Part shown: piece by piece, positions 43,309-51,205 of the stretch
Position numbering within the stretch: position 1 is the stretch's first letter
Layout of the letters: each line of letters begins with the position of its first letter
From: Rhizobium ruizarguesonis
GTDB taxonomy: Bacteria; Pseudomonadota; Alphaproteobacteria; Rhizobiales; Rhizobiaceae
DNA length: 64,000 bases
Direction of reading: 5' to 3'
Assembly (NCBI RefSeq): GCF_012349115.1
Contig: NZ_PQIG01000081.1
Coordinates: 25,255-89,254, forward strand
Notes under the pieces: generated by a model
What the model saw: only the letters and a program-made list of their open reading frames with translations
What the model was told of the DNA's origin: nothing
The model's database searches: none
Program-made: the position numbers and the translations under genes

Positions 43309-44442
43309 TCACCTCTGTTGATCTGTTTCTTCACTCATGATTTCCGGTTCGCCCGGAAAGGCGTGACACCTTGCGGTGTCGATCTCGGCAAATAGCGGCG
43401 TTCCCGGTTCGGGAATGAATGTGGAGGGGCCTCTGACCTCGGAAGCGCGCAGGCCTGTACCGTCTTCCAGAACAAGGTCATGGACGAGGGAAGGGCCGAG
43501 CGGCACGGAAACCGTCATGCGAACGGGCAGGGCGCTCTCGCTCGGCTGCGTCGACAGGCGAACCTCTTCCGGCCGGAAGGTGATCGTGACCTTCGAGCCG
43601 AGGGTGAAGTTCAGCCGGCGCGGCAGGAGCAGGGTCCGGTCATTCGCAAGGCCGATCAGCGTGCTCTCGGCATCGAGCCGCAGCACCGTTCCATTGAGCA
43701 GGTTTGCCTGGCCGATGAAGGTGTTGACGAAGAGCGTCTTCGGGCGGTCATAGACGGTCATCGGCGTGTCGATCTGCTCGACATTGCCCTTGTTCATCAG
43801 CACCAGGCGGTTTGCGAGGCTCTGGGCCTCCTCCTGATCATGCGTGACGATCAGCGTCGTGATGCCGAGCGTCTTCTGCAGGTGCAGCAGCTCCACCTGC
43901 AGATCGAAACGCAAGGCGCGGTCGAGCGCACCGAAGGGTTCGTCGAGAAGCAGAAGGGACGGGCGCCCGGCAATGGCACGCGCAACGGCGACGCGCTGCT
44001 GCTGGCCGCCGGAGAGTTCGCGCGGCAGGCGGTTGCCATAATCCTTGAGCCTGACGAGAGACAGCATCTCCTCGACGCGCGCCTTGCGCTGAGCGCGAGG
44101 AAGCTTCTGGCAGGCCAGCGGATAGGCGATGTTTTCTGCGACCGTCAGATGCGGAAACAAAGCATAGTTTTGAAAGACCATGCCGACGCCGCGCGAGCGG
44201 GCCGAGACATCGGCTAAATCTCTCTCTCCGAGCACAATCTTGCCCGCCTTCGGCTGGATCAGCCCGGCGATGGCGCGCAGTACGGTCGACTTGCCGCAGC
44301 CGCTCGGCCCGAGCAGGGCAACGATCTCGCCGGCCTCGATATCGAAAGCCACGTCGCTGATGGCGTTCTGGCCACCGTAACTGTGGGTGAGGCCCTGAAC
44401 GCTGAGCCGCTTGCGTTCAGCCATATTCGGTATGCCTTGCAT
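43309..44442 (-). CDS. ABC transporter ATP-binding protein, PotA type
   Basis: This 377-residue ATPase has Walker A GPSGCGKST, the Q-loop VFQNYALFPHLT, signature LSGGQQQRVAVARAIA, Walker B LLLLDEPFGAL and H-loop THDQEEAQSLA. A C-terminal TOBE domain (about 285-365) is typical of PotA/UgpC-like importers. It energises the two permeases and the Tat-exported binding protein of the same operon. ATG 44442 follows GGGAGG by 4 bases; ATG 44424 is an alternative. It is the first gene of a six-gene leftward operon whose promoter lies in the 606-base AT-rich divergent region. Confidence 0.93.
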   Translation of the reverse strand: MQGIPNMAERKRLSVQGLTHSYGGQNAISDVAFDIEAGEIVALLGPSGCGKSTVLRAIAGLIQPKAGKIVLGERDLADVSARSRGVGMVFQNYALFPHLTVAENIAYPLACQKLPRAQRKARVEEMLSLVRLKDYGNRLPRELSGGQQQRVAVARAIAGRPSLLLLDEPFGALDRALRFDLQVELLHLQKTLGITTLIVTHDQEEAQSLANRLVLMNKGNVEQIDTPMTVYDRPKTLFVNTFIGQANLLNGTVLRLDAESTLIGLANDRTLLLPRRLNFTLGSKVTITFRPEEVRLSTQPSESALPVRMTVSVPLGPSLVHDLVLEDGTGLRASEVRGPSTFIPEPGTPLFAEIDTARCHAFPGEPEIMSEETDQQR

Positions 44443-44633
44443 AGGGCCTCCCTGGTTCTGGGTCGAGGTCACGGATTGCTGCGCTGTCTCCGGCACAAGA
44501 CGGAGATGCGGTCCGGCGAGAAATTTTGCGTCGAGCTTGTTCATGAGAAACGAATTGCAAGCGGCATGCCAGTTTTGCCGATCGTCTTTGTCGTCAATGC
44601 CAAGCCAATGAAAATTAAGCAATATTTGCGACT

Positions 44634-44655
44634 TATAAAGTTTCGAAAGTTTATA
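44634..44655. promoter_or_regulatory. Candidate operator palindrome of the divergent region
   Basis: TATAAAGTTTCGAAAGTTTA TA is palindromic except for one symmetric G/C pair on each side. It is centred on TTCGAA, a core repeated at 44886-44891. It is a candidate site for the GntR-type regulator encoded at 48240-48986; this link is inferred. Confidence 0.35.
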
Positions 44656-44986
44656 ATAATACATATTCGATTTGAAATTCGCATTTAGTTTTTGTATAAA
44701 TTTTCGCCAGCGTCGTATATTAAATGGGCATCAGATAGAAACAGCCACGGCCCCTGAGCGGGCGATCAAGCGCCGAAAAGCGCGGGATTTGGCATCTGAA
44801 GAGGTGTTTTTGGGTCTTGTGAGCGAATGAGGCGGTCAAACGTGATGCGGCAGGGCCGGGAAGCGTAAAAAATGTGCATCGTATGTTCGAAACTTCATGC
44901 GAATTATATTGCGAAACTCTATCCGAAATGTCGTCATCAACAAAAACCCTATTGATATCAGGTGATTATTGACGCGCCACTGCAGG

Positions 44987-45002
44987 TGGCACGGCGATTG
45001 CA
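44987..45002 (+). promoter_or_regulatory. Sigma-54 (RpoN) promoter of the rightward operon
   Basis: TGGCACGGCGATTGCA matches the RpoN consensus TGGCAC-N5-TTGC(A/T) at every defined base. The GG (44988-44989) and GC (45000-45001) are exactly 10 bases apart. Transcription would begin near 45013, 36 bases ahead of the binding-protein ATG. The -24 box lies within the dyad GCCAC-TGCAG-GTGGC (44976-44990). Confidence 0.75.
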
Positions 45003-45048
45003 TGGATGATCCCGAGAATTCACCGGTACAAAAATGAAAGGGGATCAC

Positions 45049-45981
45049 ATGATGCGCATTCAGAAAATCTTGAAGGCCGGGGTTGCCGGAGCGATGGTCT
45101 CTTTGATCGCGGCCTCTGCTTATGCCGCCGGAGGTGCCGCTGAGAAGATGACGCCTGATGCCGATGTCGCCAAGCTCCCCGGCGTCGTCCTCACGCAGAA
45201 ACTGGCCGACGGGCTGCCGCCCTCCATCAAGTCATCGGGCGTATTAAAGGTCGCGACCGACCTGACGCCACCGATCAGCTTTCACGGCGAGGATGGCAAG
45301 CTGATCGGCATCGATGCCGATATCGCTGCCGCACTCGGCGTCATCCTGGGTGTCGATGTTGAGATGACCGATGTCGGGGCGGGTGCGGCGATCGTGCCCT
45401 CCATATTGGCAAAGCGCTTCGACATCTCGATCTCGGGAATCAACGACGATCCGGAGCTGGAAAAGCAGGTCGACGTCATCGACTATATGTATGACGCGAC
45501 GACGATCATGACGATCAAGGACAATCCTCTCGCCATCAAGGGCATGGAGGATCTGTGCGGCAAGAAGGTCGCCGTTCCCGTCGGCACCTTCCAGGCGAAG
45601 ATGGTCGAGGCGGCATCGGCCAAATGCGCGACCCCGGTCAATATCATGTCGATCCCGAAGATGCCGGATGTGCTTCAGGCCGTCCGCACGGGGAGGGCTG
45701 ACGCCACGGTCAACGGTTACGCCACCAGTGTCTACACGACCGAACACCAGACCGGAAACGGCAAGGGCCTGCAGGCGCTGCCGGACATCCGCCTTGCCGT
45801 CGGTTATCTCGGCATGCTGACGGCCAAGGACAATCCGCAGCTGCGCGACAGCGTCGTCGCCGCCTTGCAGCAGATGGTGGACTCTGGCGCCTACGAGACC
45901 ATCATGAAGAAGTGGAGCCTCGGACCGCTGGCCGTGAAGACCGTCAAGGTCAATGATGCCGCCAGCATGCCCGCGGATTGA
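45049..45981 (+). CDS. Amino-acid-type ABC transporter substrate-binding protein
   Basis: This 310-residue periplasmic protein has a signal peptide (VAGAMVSLIAASAYA, cleaved about residue 27). The solute-binding family 3 domain follows: GVLKVATDLTPPISFHGEDG, LIGIDADIAAALGVILGV, then CGKKVAVPVGTFQAKMVE. The family-3 class binds polar amino acids, opines or related small molecules; the ligand is undefined here. ATG 45049 follows AGGGG by 6 bases. It is the first gene behind the sigma-54 promoter and lies five bases ahead of its permease. No ATPase is encoded in this operon. Confidence 0.9.
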   Translation: MMRIQKILKAGVAGAMVSLIAASAYAAGGAAEKMTPDADVAKLPGVVLTQKLADGLPPSIKSSGVLKVATDLTPPISFHGEDGKLIGIDADIAAALGVILGVDVEMTDVGAGAAIVPSILAKRFDISISGINDDPELEKQVDVIDYMYDATTIMTIKDNPLAIKGMEDLCGKKVAVPVGTFQAKMVEAASAKCATPVNIMSIPKMPDVLQAVRTGRADATVNGYATSVYTTEHQTGNGKGLQALPDIRLAVGYLGMLTAKDNPQLRDSVVAALQQMVDSGAYETIMKKWSLGPLAVKTVKVNDAASMPAD

Positions 45982-45986
45982 CGCCG

Positions 45987-46859
45987 ATGGCTCTGTTTCA
46001 AGCTTCACCAACAACGTTCTCCCTCGCACCATCGGTCGGAAGGCCGATGCGTTGGGGCCAGATCGCAACCGGTGCCATCGCGATTTCAGCGCTGGCCTTC
46101 TTTGCGCTCATCGTCGGGCAGAGCCAAAGCATCCAATGGTCCGAGATCCCCCGCTATCTGGTGGATCCTTCAATCCTGCGCGGCGTGCTGCTGACGCTTG
46201 AGTTGACGGCTGGTGCCATGGTGTTCGGCATCGTGCTCGGATGCCTGCTGGCGCTGATGGCGACGAGCCATAACCTGGTTCTCAAAGCCATCGCGGCTGG
46301 TTTCGTCTGGTGGTTTCGCGGCGTGCCGCTGATTGTCCAGATCTTCTTCTGGTTCAATATCGCCCTCTTCATCCCGCAGATCGGGATGGGAGCCTTCACC
46401 ATTTCGATCAACGATCTGGTGACGCCGGCCCTGGCCGGCTTCCTGGCGCTGGGGCTGCATGAAGCGGCAAACATGTCGGAGATCATCCGCGGCGGCCTGA
46501 TCGCGGTCGATCGCGGCCAGCGCGAAGCGGCCACGGCGCTCGGGCTGAAAAAGGCACAGACCTTTCTCACCGTCATCATGCCCCAGGCCACGCGTATCAT
46601 CGTGCCGCCGACGGGGAACCAGGCCATCGGCATGCTGAAGGCCAGTGCCATCGTCTCGGTCATCGGCATGCAGGATCTGCTGACGCAGGCGCAGGCGATC
46701 TACGCCCGGAACTTCCTGGTCATCGAACTGCTGTTCGTCGCTTCGATCTGGTACCTCGCCATCACGAGTGTCGCATCCATAGGCCAGCACTATCTCGAAA
46801 AGAGTCTCGTTCCGAAAGGCCGGACAGCAGAGAAGTCTCGCGCTCCCGGACGGGCGTGA
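45987..46859 (+). CDS. Amino-acid-type ABC transporter permease (HisM/GlnP family)
   Basis: This 290-residue inner-membrane protein has about five to six membrane helices and the EAA motif GQREAATALGLKKAQTFLTVIMPQA. It also shows the family-typical RGVPLIVQIFFWFN and FLALGLHEAANMSEIIRGGL segments. The extended N-terminus (about 30 residues before the first helix) is longer than in GlnP. A TTG at 45978 overlapping the previous stop is an alternative start. A single permease would form a homodimer. The operon lacks the matching ATP-binding protein, which must come from elsewhere if the system works. Confidence 0.9.
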   Translation: MALFQASPTTFSLAPSVGRPMRWGQIATGAIAISALAFFALIVGQSQSIQWSEIPRYLVDPSILRGVLLTLELTAGAMVFGIVLGCLLALMATSHNLVLKAIAAGFVWWFRGVPLIVQIFFWFNIALFIPQIGMGAFTISINDLVTPALAGFLALGLHEAANMSEIIRGGLIAVDRGQREAATALGLKKAQTFLTVIMPQATRIIVPPTGNQAIGMLKASAIVSVIGMQDLLTQAQAIYARNFLVIELLFVASIWYLAITSVASIGQHYLEKSLVPKGRTAEKSRAPGRA

Positions 46860-46947
46860 TCGCCGATCCATCGACGTGAATTGAGATCAACAACGAAGGG
46901 GTCGCCAGTGCAGCGCGCCCCATCAGGAAACAGCAGAGGAGCATGAC

Positions 46948-48078
46948 ATGAAATTGGGAATCGACAGCATAAAGCTGCCCGAGGCAAAGAAGCGGGGGCC
47001 TCTGGCAAGCCTTGATCACGTCAAGGAACTTGGGCTCGCAGGCATTTTCTTCAGTACGGCGCTGGACATGAGCCCCGATCTCGACAGCGGCCTGCTGCGC
47101 GAGATCAGGGCGAAGGCTGACGACCTTGGCCTCTATCTCGAAAGCGGCATCGGCAAGATCAATCCCTATTGCAGCGCCGAGGAACCGGCCCTGCGGGCAG
47201 CCGGCGGCGGCGATATCATTGCCGGTTTCACGCGCATGATCGAGGCAAGTGCCGCAATCGGCTGCCATGAGCTCTGGGTTGCTCCGGGCAATTTCAAGAG
47301 CGAATATCGTGGCCGGCTGGCCAATGACCGCTTCCGCACCGATGTGACCTGGGAAGAGCAGTTGCTCGGAATCGAAAAGGTCCTCCGCAAGCTGGCGCCC
47401 GTCGCCCGCGCCAATGGCGCGCACATGAACATCGAAACCCATGACGAGATCACCTCCTTCGAGATCCTGCGATTGATCGAGAAGGTCGGCGCCGATTGCG
47501 TCGGCGTCGTCTTCGACACGGCAAACGGACTGCAGCGGGGCGAGCATCCGGTCTTCGCCGCCAAGCGGCTGGCTCCCCATATCCGCCAAACCCATATCAA
47601 GGATGCCTATGTCGGGCGCGCTCCGGGTGGTCTCGATTTCCAGACCAGACCCGTTGGCGGCGGCATCGTCGATTTCGCCGCGATCCTTCCCATTCTTGCG
47701 GACGCCCACCCGACGCTGAACCTGTCGCTGGAAGTCGCCCAGTCTGTCGCCGACAAGCCCCGCAAAGCCAATCCGCGCCAGTGCATCGAGATCGACGATC
47801 CTATCTGGCGCGCCGGCCACCCCGACCTGACGGCGGATGAGCTTGCGGCCTATATGGCGATGGTGGATGCCTATGAGAAACGGGTCGCCTCAGGTGAATT
47901 CCCGGACTGGGTAGCCTATGAATGCCGCCAATACGGCTACCCGACCTACGAAAATCAGTCCTACGGCTTTGCCGAGGCGATCGGCTTCATCCAGCAATCG
48001 GCGCGTCATGTCGAGGCGGTTTGCGCCGAAAAGGGTATTGCCCTGTCGGTGCCGGAAAAGAAGCAGAAAGCGGCCTGA
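46948..48078 (+). CDS. Sugar phosphate isomerase/epimerase family TIM barrel
   Basis: This 376-residue protein belongs to the xylose-isomerase-like AP_endonuc_2 superfamily. Candidate metal ligands are Glu in MNIETHDE, Asp in VVFDTANG, His in RQTHIKDAY and Glu in NLSLEVAQ. This is the standard set for isomerases and epimerases acting on sugars or inosose/keto-inositol-like compounds. The C-terminal 80 residues are helical and longer than in most members. The start ATG 46948 has GGAG nearby. It is third in the sigma-54 operon, 88 bases after the permease, so it probably acts on whatever the binding protein imports. Confidence 0.85.
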   Translation: MKLGIDSIKLPEAKKRGPLASLDHVKELGLAGIFFSTALDMSPDLDSGLLREIRAKADDLGLYLESGIGKINPYCSAEEPALRAAGGGDIIAGFTRMIEASAAIGCHELWVAPGNFKSEYRGRLANDRFRTDVTWEEQLLGIEKVLRKLAPVARANGAHMNIETHDEITSFEILRLIEKVGADCVGVVFDTANGLQRGEHPVFAAKRLAPHIRQTHIKDAYVGRAPGGLDFQTRPVGGGIVDFAAILPILADAHPTLNLSLEVAQSVADKPRKANPRQCIEIDDPIWRAGHPDLTADELAAYMAMVDAYEKRVASGEFPDWVAYECRQYGYPTYENQSYGFAEAIGFIQQSARHVEAVCAEKGIALSVPEKKQKAA

Positions 48079-48239
48079 GTCCCAAGGCGGTGTCGGCGTT
48101 TTCGCCGGTACCGTCGATCGAATTACCTGTGCCGAGATGATCTACGCAAGAATATTCTTATGGAAATAATTATCGGGCACGGATATCTGGTGATCGATCG
48201 AATCCACGCCGGGCCGCCAGAGGCAATTTGGAGACTGCA

Positions 48240-48986
48240 ATGAGAAAGATGCGCCGTCAGAGTCCCAAAGCGATGGCAGCGACCAATGGGTCGGTGGAGA
48301 GCGCCGATACCCATGACGATGTTTCGGAGCGTATCCGCGCCACGCTTGCCGCCGCCATCGGCGAGGGTGCGCTCAAGCCCGGTACCAAAATTCTGGAGGA
48401 GGCGATCGCCGAGCATTTCGGTGTCAGCCGAACCGTCGTGCGCGGGGCACTCGGTGTGCTTGAGAGCGACCACCTGCTGGAACGCAAGAGAAATCGCGGC
48501 ACCTTCGTCGCCGAGCCGAGCGTCGAGCAGGCAAAGAGCCTTTTCGAGGCGCGTCGGAAGATAGAGAGGCTGCTTCTGGAACTCGTCATCGCCCGGGTCA
48601 CGCCGGAGCAGCTGGATGCGCTGCAAAAGCTGACGGACGAAGAAGAGCACATCCACCACCACGGCGACGAAAAGTCGAAGACGGTTCTGTCGGGCAAGTT
48701 CCACATCGTGCTCGCCGAAATGGCCGGCAATCCGGTGCTGACCGAAGTGCTCGCCAAGATCGTCGCCCGGCTTTCCCTCGTCATGTCGCTCTACGAGGAA
48801 GACCGCAAGGACGACTGCGGCGCGGACCACCATCGGATGATCGTAGCCGCCTTGAAGGCGAAAGACCTCGCCAAGGCGCAACAGCTGATGGACCACCACC
48901 TCGCAGACATCGAAGGCCGTGTGCGCCTGACCGAAGGGCAGGGCGACCGGCACACATTCCTGGCCGTGCTGGAGAATTTTTCCTGA
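48240..48986 (+). CDS. GntR family regulator with FCD domain
   Basis: This 248-residue protein has an N-terminal winged helix-turn-helix of the GntR type (SERIRATLAAAIGEGALKPG, then LEEAIAEHFGVSRTVVRGALG and RGTFVAEPS). A helical FCD ligand-binding domain follows (about 100-235), with FHIVLAEMAGN and DHHRMIVAALKAKD, the His/Asp positions that commonly bind a metal and an organic acid. ATG 48240 has GGAG at 6 bases; a TTG at 48228 overlaps that site. It closes the rightward operon 161 bases after the isomerase and most likely represses one or both divergent operons, with their substrate as inducer. Confidence 0.88.
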   Translation: MRKMRRQSPKAMAATNGSVESADTHDDVSERIRATLAAAIGEGALKPGTKILEEAIAEHFGVSRTVVRGALGVLESDHLLERKRNRGTFVAEPSVEQAKSLFEARRKIERLLLELVIARVTPEQLDALQKLTDEEEHIHHHGDEKSKTVLSGKFHIVLAEMAGNPVLTEVLAKIVARLSLVMSLYEEDRKDDCGADHHRMIVAALKAKDLAKAQQLMDHHLADIEGRVRLTEGQGDRHTFLAVLENFS

Positions 48987-49087
48987 TAGAGGCCCGCGCG
49001 TATCGCTGATGCTTGGCCAGAGCTGAAGCACCATTTCTGGTCACAGGAGCGCTTGTTCAAAACACTCCGCAATGCTAGGAAATTTGC

Positions 49088-49138
49088 ATGGACAACACCG
49101 TGATCAGCACTTTCGTGATGATGATGCCGCGCTCATAG
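49088..49138 (+). CDS. Methionine-rich leader peptide ahead of the second MetRS gene
   Basis: A 16-codon open frame encodes MDNTVISTFVMMMPRS and stops at TAG 49136. It has a good ribosome binding site: AGGA at 49077-49080, seven bases from the ATG. Three consecutive Met codons (49118-49126) sit just before the stop, so translation speed there would depend on charged Met-tRNA. The frame ends 35 bases before a terminator hairpin and 108 bases before the metG start. This is the arrangement of amino-acid-biosynthetic leader peptides such as trpL. It is too short for routine gene finders. Confidence 0.75.
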   Translation: MDNTVISTFVMMMPRS

Positions 49139-49195
49139 CGTGGCGGGTTTCGTGCGTCCAGAATGCACCAGCGACCGCCCTCGAGGCGGTCTTTT
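49126..49195 (+). promoter_or_regulatory. Transcription attenuator with mutually exclusive hairpins
   Basis: Arm 1 GCCGCGCT (49126-49133) pairs fully, with one G-U, to arm 2 AGCGTGGC (49137-49144) across a 3-base loop. Arm 2 extended (GGCGG, 49142-49146) can instead pair with arm 3 CCGCC (49175-49179), with GTGC/GCAC (49152-49155/49165-49168) stacked inside. Arm 3 GACCGCC (49173-49179) pairs with arm 4 GGCGGTC (49185-49191), followed by TTTT: an intrinsic terminator. A ribosome stalled on the Met codons would cover arm 1 and free arm 2 for antitermination. Confidence 0.7.
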
Positions 49196-49246
49196 CATGG
49201 GTCGATCCGTCTCGCGGGCAATAACAGCCTTCGAAAGGAAACGCCG

Positions 49247-50791
49247 ATGAACAAGATCTACATCACCACCTCGATCCCCTATGTGAATGCCGCGCCGCAT
49301 GTGGGCTTCGCCCTGGAGCTTGTCCAGGCCGACGCCTATACCCGCCATTTCCGGCTTCTCGGCCACGACGTCAGGTTCCAGTGCGGAACCGACGACAACA
49401 GCCTGAAGAATGTCCGGTCGGCGGAAGCCGCGGGATTGCCCGTGAAGGACTTCGTGGATGCGAATGCAGACAGGTTCGAGCGCCTCGGCCGTCTGCTCGA
49501 TATCTCCAACGAGGAATTCGTTCGCACCTCCCGCGATCCAAGGCACATCGCCTGCGTCCATGCCTTGTGGAGGGCATGCGCCGGCAATGGCGACCTCTAT
49601 CGCAAGGCATATGAGGGTCTCTATTGCGTCGGTTGCGAGCAATTCTACGAGCCGTCGGAACTCGATGACGGGCGCTGCCCGGAACATGGCATTGCCCTTG
49701 AGACCATCCGCGAGGAGAACTGGTTCTTCCGTCTCTCCCGATACGGCGGCCGGCTGCTTGAGCTCATTGAGACCGGCGAGCTTCGGATCGTTCCCGCCCA
49801 TCGGCGCAACGAAATCCTTGCCCTGCTGCGGCGTGGCCTGACCGACATCAGCGTCTCGCGCAGTGCGGAGCGGGCGCGAGGCTGGGGTGTTCCCGTCCCC
49901 GATGGAGATGAGGTCGTCTATGTCTGGTTCGATGCCCTGGCGAACTATCTCACCGGTCTCGGCCACGGGTCCGATGTAACCCTCTTGCCGCGCTATTGGA
50001 ACGGCGGCCAACGCATCCATGTCGTCGGCAAGGGCATCTCCAAGTTCCACGCCATCTACTGGCCGGCCATCCTTTTGTCCGCGGGCCTGCCGCCGCCATC
50101 GTCGATCCTCGTGCACGGCTACGTCACGGTGGACGGCAGGAAGATCGGTAAGTCGGCCGGCAACGGCATCGATCCGGAAGGCATCATCCAATCCTACGAA
50201 ACGCCGGACGCGCTGCGATATTACCTGCTGCGGCATATACGCTCGGGAGATGATGGCGACTTCTCGGCCGAACGTCTCGAAGCCGCATGGTCGGGAGAGT
50301 TGGCAGGACAGCTCGGAAATCTCGCCAACCGGGTGCTTGCCCTTCTCTCCACCTCGTTCAACGGGATCGTTCCGCCGGTGCCGGACAGCGCGTTCGTCGA
50401 GGCCGCCGCCCGCCTTCCGGCGAAAGTGGCCCAGGCCTTCGATGCCTACGAACTCCATGTTGGGCTGGCTGATATTTTCGAGTTTGTCGGCGTGGCGAAC
50501 AAGCGGTTTGCACAACGCGCGCCATGGGCGGATGCGAAAGCCCTGCTTGCCGATCTCACGCCGGAGGAACGGAAGGCGACCGCCGCGCGTCTCGGCGCCT
50601 CCCTGGCCGAGCAAGTCTATGGCCTTGCGATCATTGTCCGCTGCCTCCTGCCGTTCCTGCCGAGTTCGGCCGCAACGCTGCATTCCAGGCTGGGAATACC
50701 GGCTCCTCGCCTCTATCAGGACCCCTTGATCGTGACGGGCGTCAAGGCCGCTCCGCAAGCCGTCCTCTTTCCGCAAAGAGCGGCGGCGTGA
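49247..50791 (+). CDS. metG: Divergent second methionyl-tRNA synthetase
   Basis: This 514-residue class I synthetase charges tRNA-Met. Overall layout is standard MetRS: PYVNAAPHVGF at the start, a CP domain with a single zinc knuckle (CVGC ... CPEHG, about residues 126-150), YVWFDALANYLTGLG, FHAIYWPAILLSAGLPPP, and a helical anticodon domain. Key motifs are altered. The HIGH motif is HVGF (residues 18-21) and KMSKS is KIGKS (299-303, in GRKIGKSAGN). Rhizobial housekeeping MetRS has normal motifs, so this is probably a paralogue, perhaps tolerant to a MetRS inhibitor. ATG 49247 has AAAGGA upstream. It follows a Met leader-peptide attenuator and ends at a strong terminator (50809). Confidence 0.88.
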   Translation: MNKIYITTSIPYVNAAPHVGFALELVQADAYTRHFRLLGHDVRFQCGTDDNSLKNVRSAEAAGLPVKDFVDANADRFERLGRLLDISNEEFVRTSRDPRHIACVHALWRACAGNGDLYRKAYEGLYCVGCEQFYEPSELDDGRCPEHGIALETIREENWFFRLSRYGGRLLELIETGELRIVPAHRRNEILALLRRGLTDISVSRSAERARGWGVPVPDGDEVVYVWFDALANYLTGLGHGSDVTLLPRYWNGGQRIHVVGKGISKFHAIYWPAILLSAGLPPPSSILVHGYVTVDGRKIGKSAGNGIDPEGIIQSYETPDALRYYLLRHIRSGDDGDFSAERLEAAWSGELAGQLGNLANRVLALLSTSFNGIVPPVPDSAFVEAAARLPAKVAQAFDAYELHVGLADIFEFVGVANKRFAQRAPWADAKALLADLTPEERKATAARLGASLAEQVYGLAIIVRCLLPFLPSSAATLHSRLGIPAPRLYQDPLIVTGVKAAPQAVLFPQRAAA

Positions 50792-50808
50792 AGGGGCAGT
50801 CCGAGATC

Positions 50809-50841
50809 CTCTGCGCTGCACCTTAGGCAGCGCAGAGTTTT
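50809..50841 (+). terminator. Rho-independent terminator of metG
   Basis: An 11-bp stem, CTCTGCGCTGC / GCAGCGCAGAG, with loop ACCTTAG is followed by TTTT. It starts 17 bases after the metG stop. Confidence 0.85.
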
Positions 50842-50916
50842 GACGTGATCCAGACTGTCATGAAAGTTTCATATTCAGGTCATTTCCGGGAGCGGGAAAA
50901 TAATCTACTATTTTAG

Positions 50917-50937
50917 TCAGGAAACGTGGTTTCCTGA
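50917..50937. promoter_or_regulatory. Perfect stem-loop ahead of the glycine-rich small gene
   Basis: TCAGGAAA-cgtgg-TTTCCTGA forms an 8-bp inverted repeat ending 19 bases before the TTG start at 50957. It could be an operator or a 5'-leader hairpin. Confidence 0.4.
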
Positions 50938-50956
50938 AACAACGAAAGGATACTGA

Positions 50957-51178
50957 TTGGAGACATTTCTTGTGATTACCGTGCTCGTTGGAGGCTTCGC
51001 ACTGATCTTTGCGCTGATCGCAAGGGCAGAAAGAGGCGCCACCACCCAGACCACTGCAAACACCAAGCGCAGGTGGGGCAATTTGGGAGGCTCCGGCGAT
51101 GGAGGTGGAGGCTGGTTCGATGCCTCAGGCGACGGCGGCTGTGATGGCGGTGGCGGAGATGGCGGAGGAGGAGACTAA
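50957..51178 (+). CDS. Small membrane protein with glycine/aspartate-rich tail
   Basis: This 73-residue protein starts with TTG (AAAGGA lies about 7 bases upstream). It has one hydrophobic N-terminal helix (FLVITVLVGGFALIFALIA) followed by a basic stretch and a low-complexity tail of Gly and Asp with one Cys (GGGGWFDASGDGGCDGGGGDG). No known family is recognised. The tail resembles those of other small proteins with repeated GGGD that may bind metal, but that is speculation. It has its own leader dyad (50917-50937) and its own strong terminator (51206), which supports it being a real, independently transcribed gene. Confidence 0.65.
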   Translation: METFLVITVLVGGFALIFALIARAERGATTQTTANTKRRWGNLGGSGDGGGGWFDASGDGGCDGGGGDGGGGD

Positions 51179-51205
51179 ATCAAACTGAAATCGATAGAAT
51201 GCCCG

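Larger units (their letters stand above)
44443..45048. promoter_or_regulatory. AT-rich divergent control region between the two island operons
   Basis: The region is 606 bases without a credible gene, clearly richer in A/T than its surroundings. It holds a near-perfect 22-bp palindrome (44634-44655), a second TTCGAAACTTC sequence at 44886 and a sigma-54 promoter near 44987. The leftward promoter for the PotA-type operon is presumably near 44600-44700. Confidence 0.6.

Noticed and set aside
44836..45048. 70-codon open frame in the divergent control region
   Set aside because: It overlaps the sigma-54 promoter and ribosome binding site, has no homology, and lies in AT-rich regulatory DNA.
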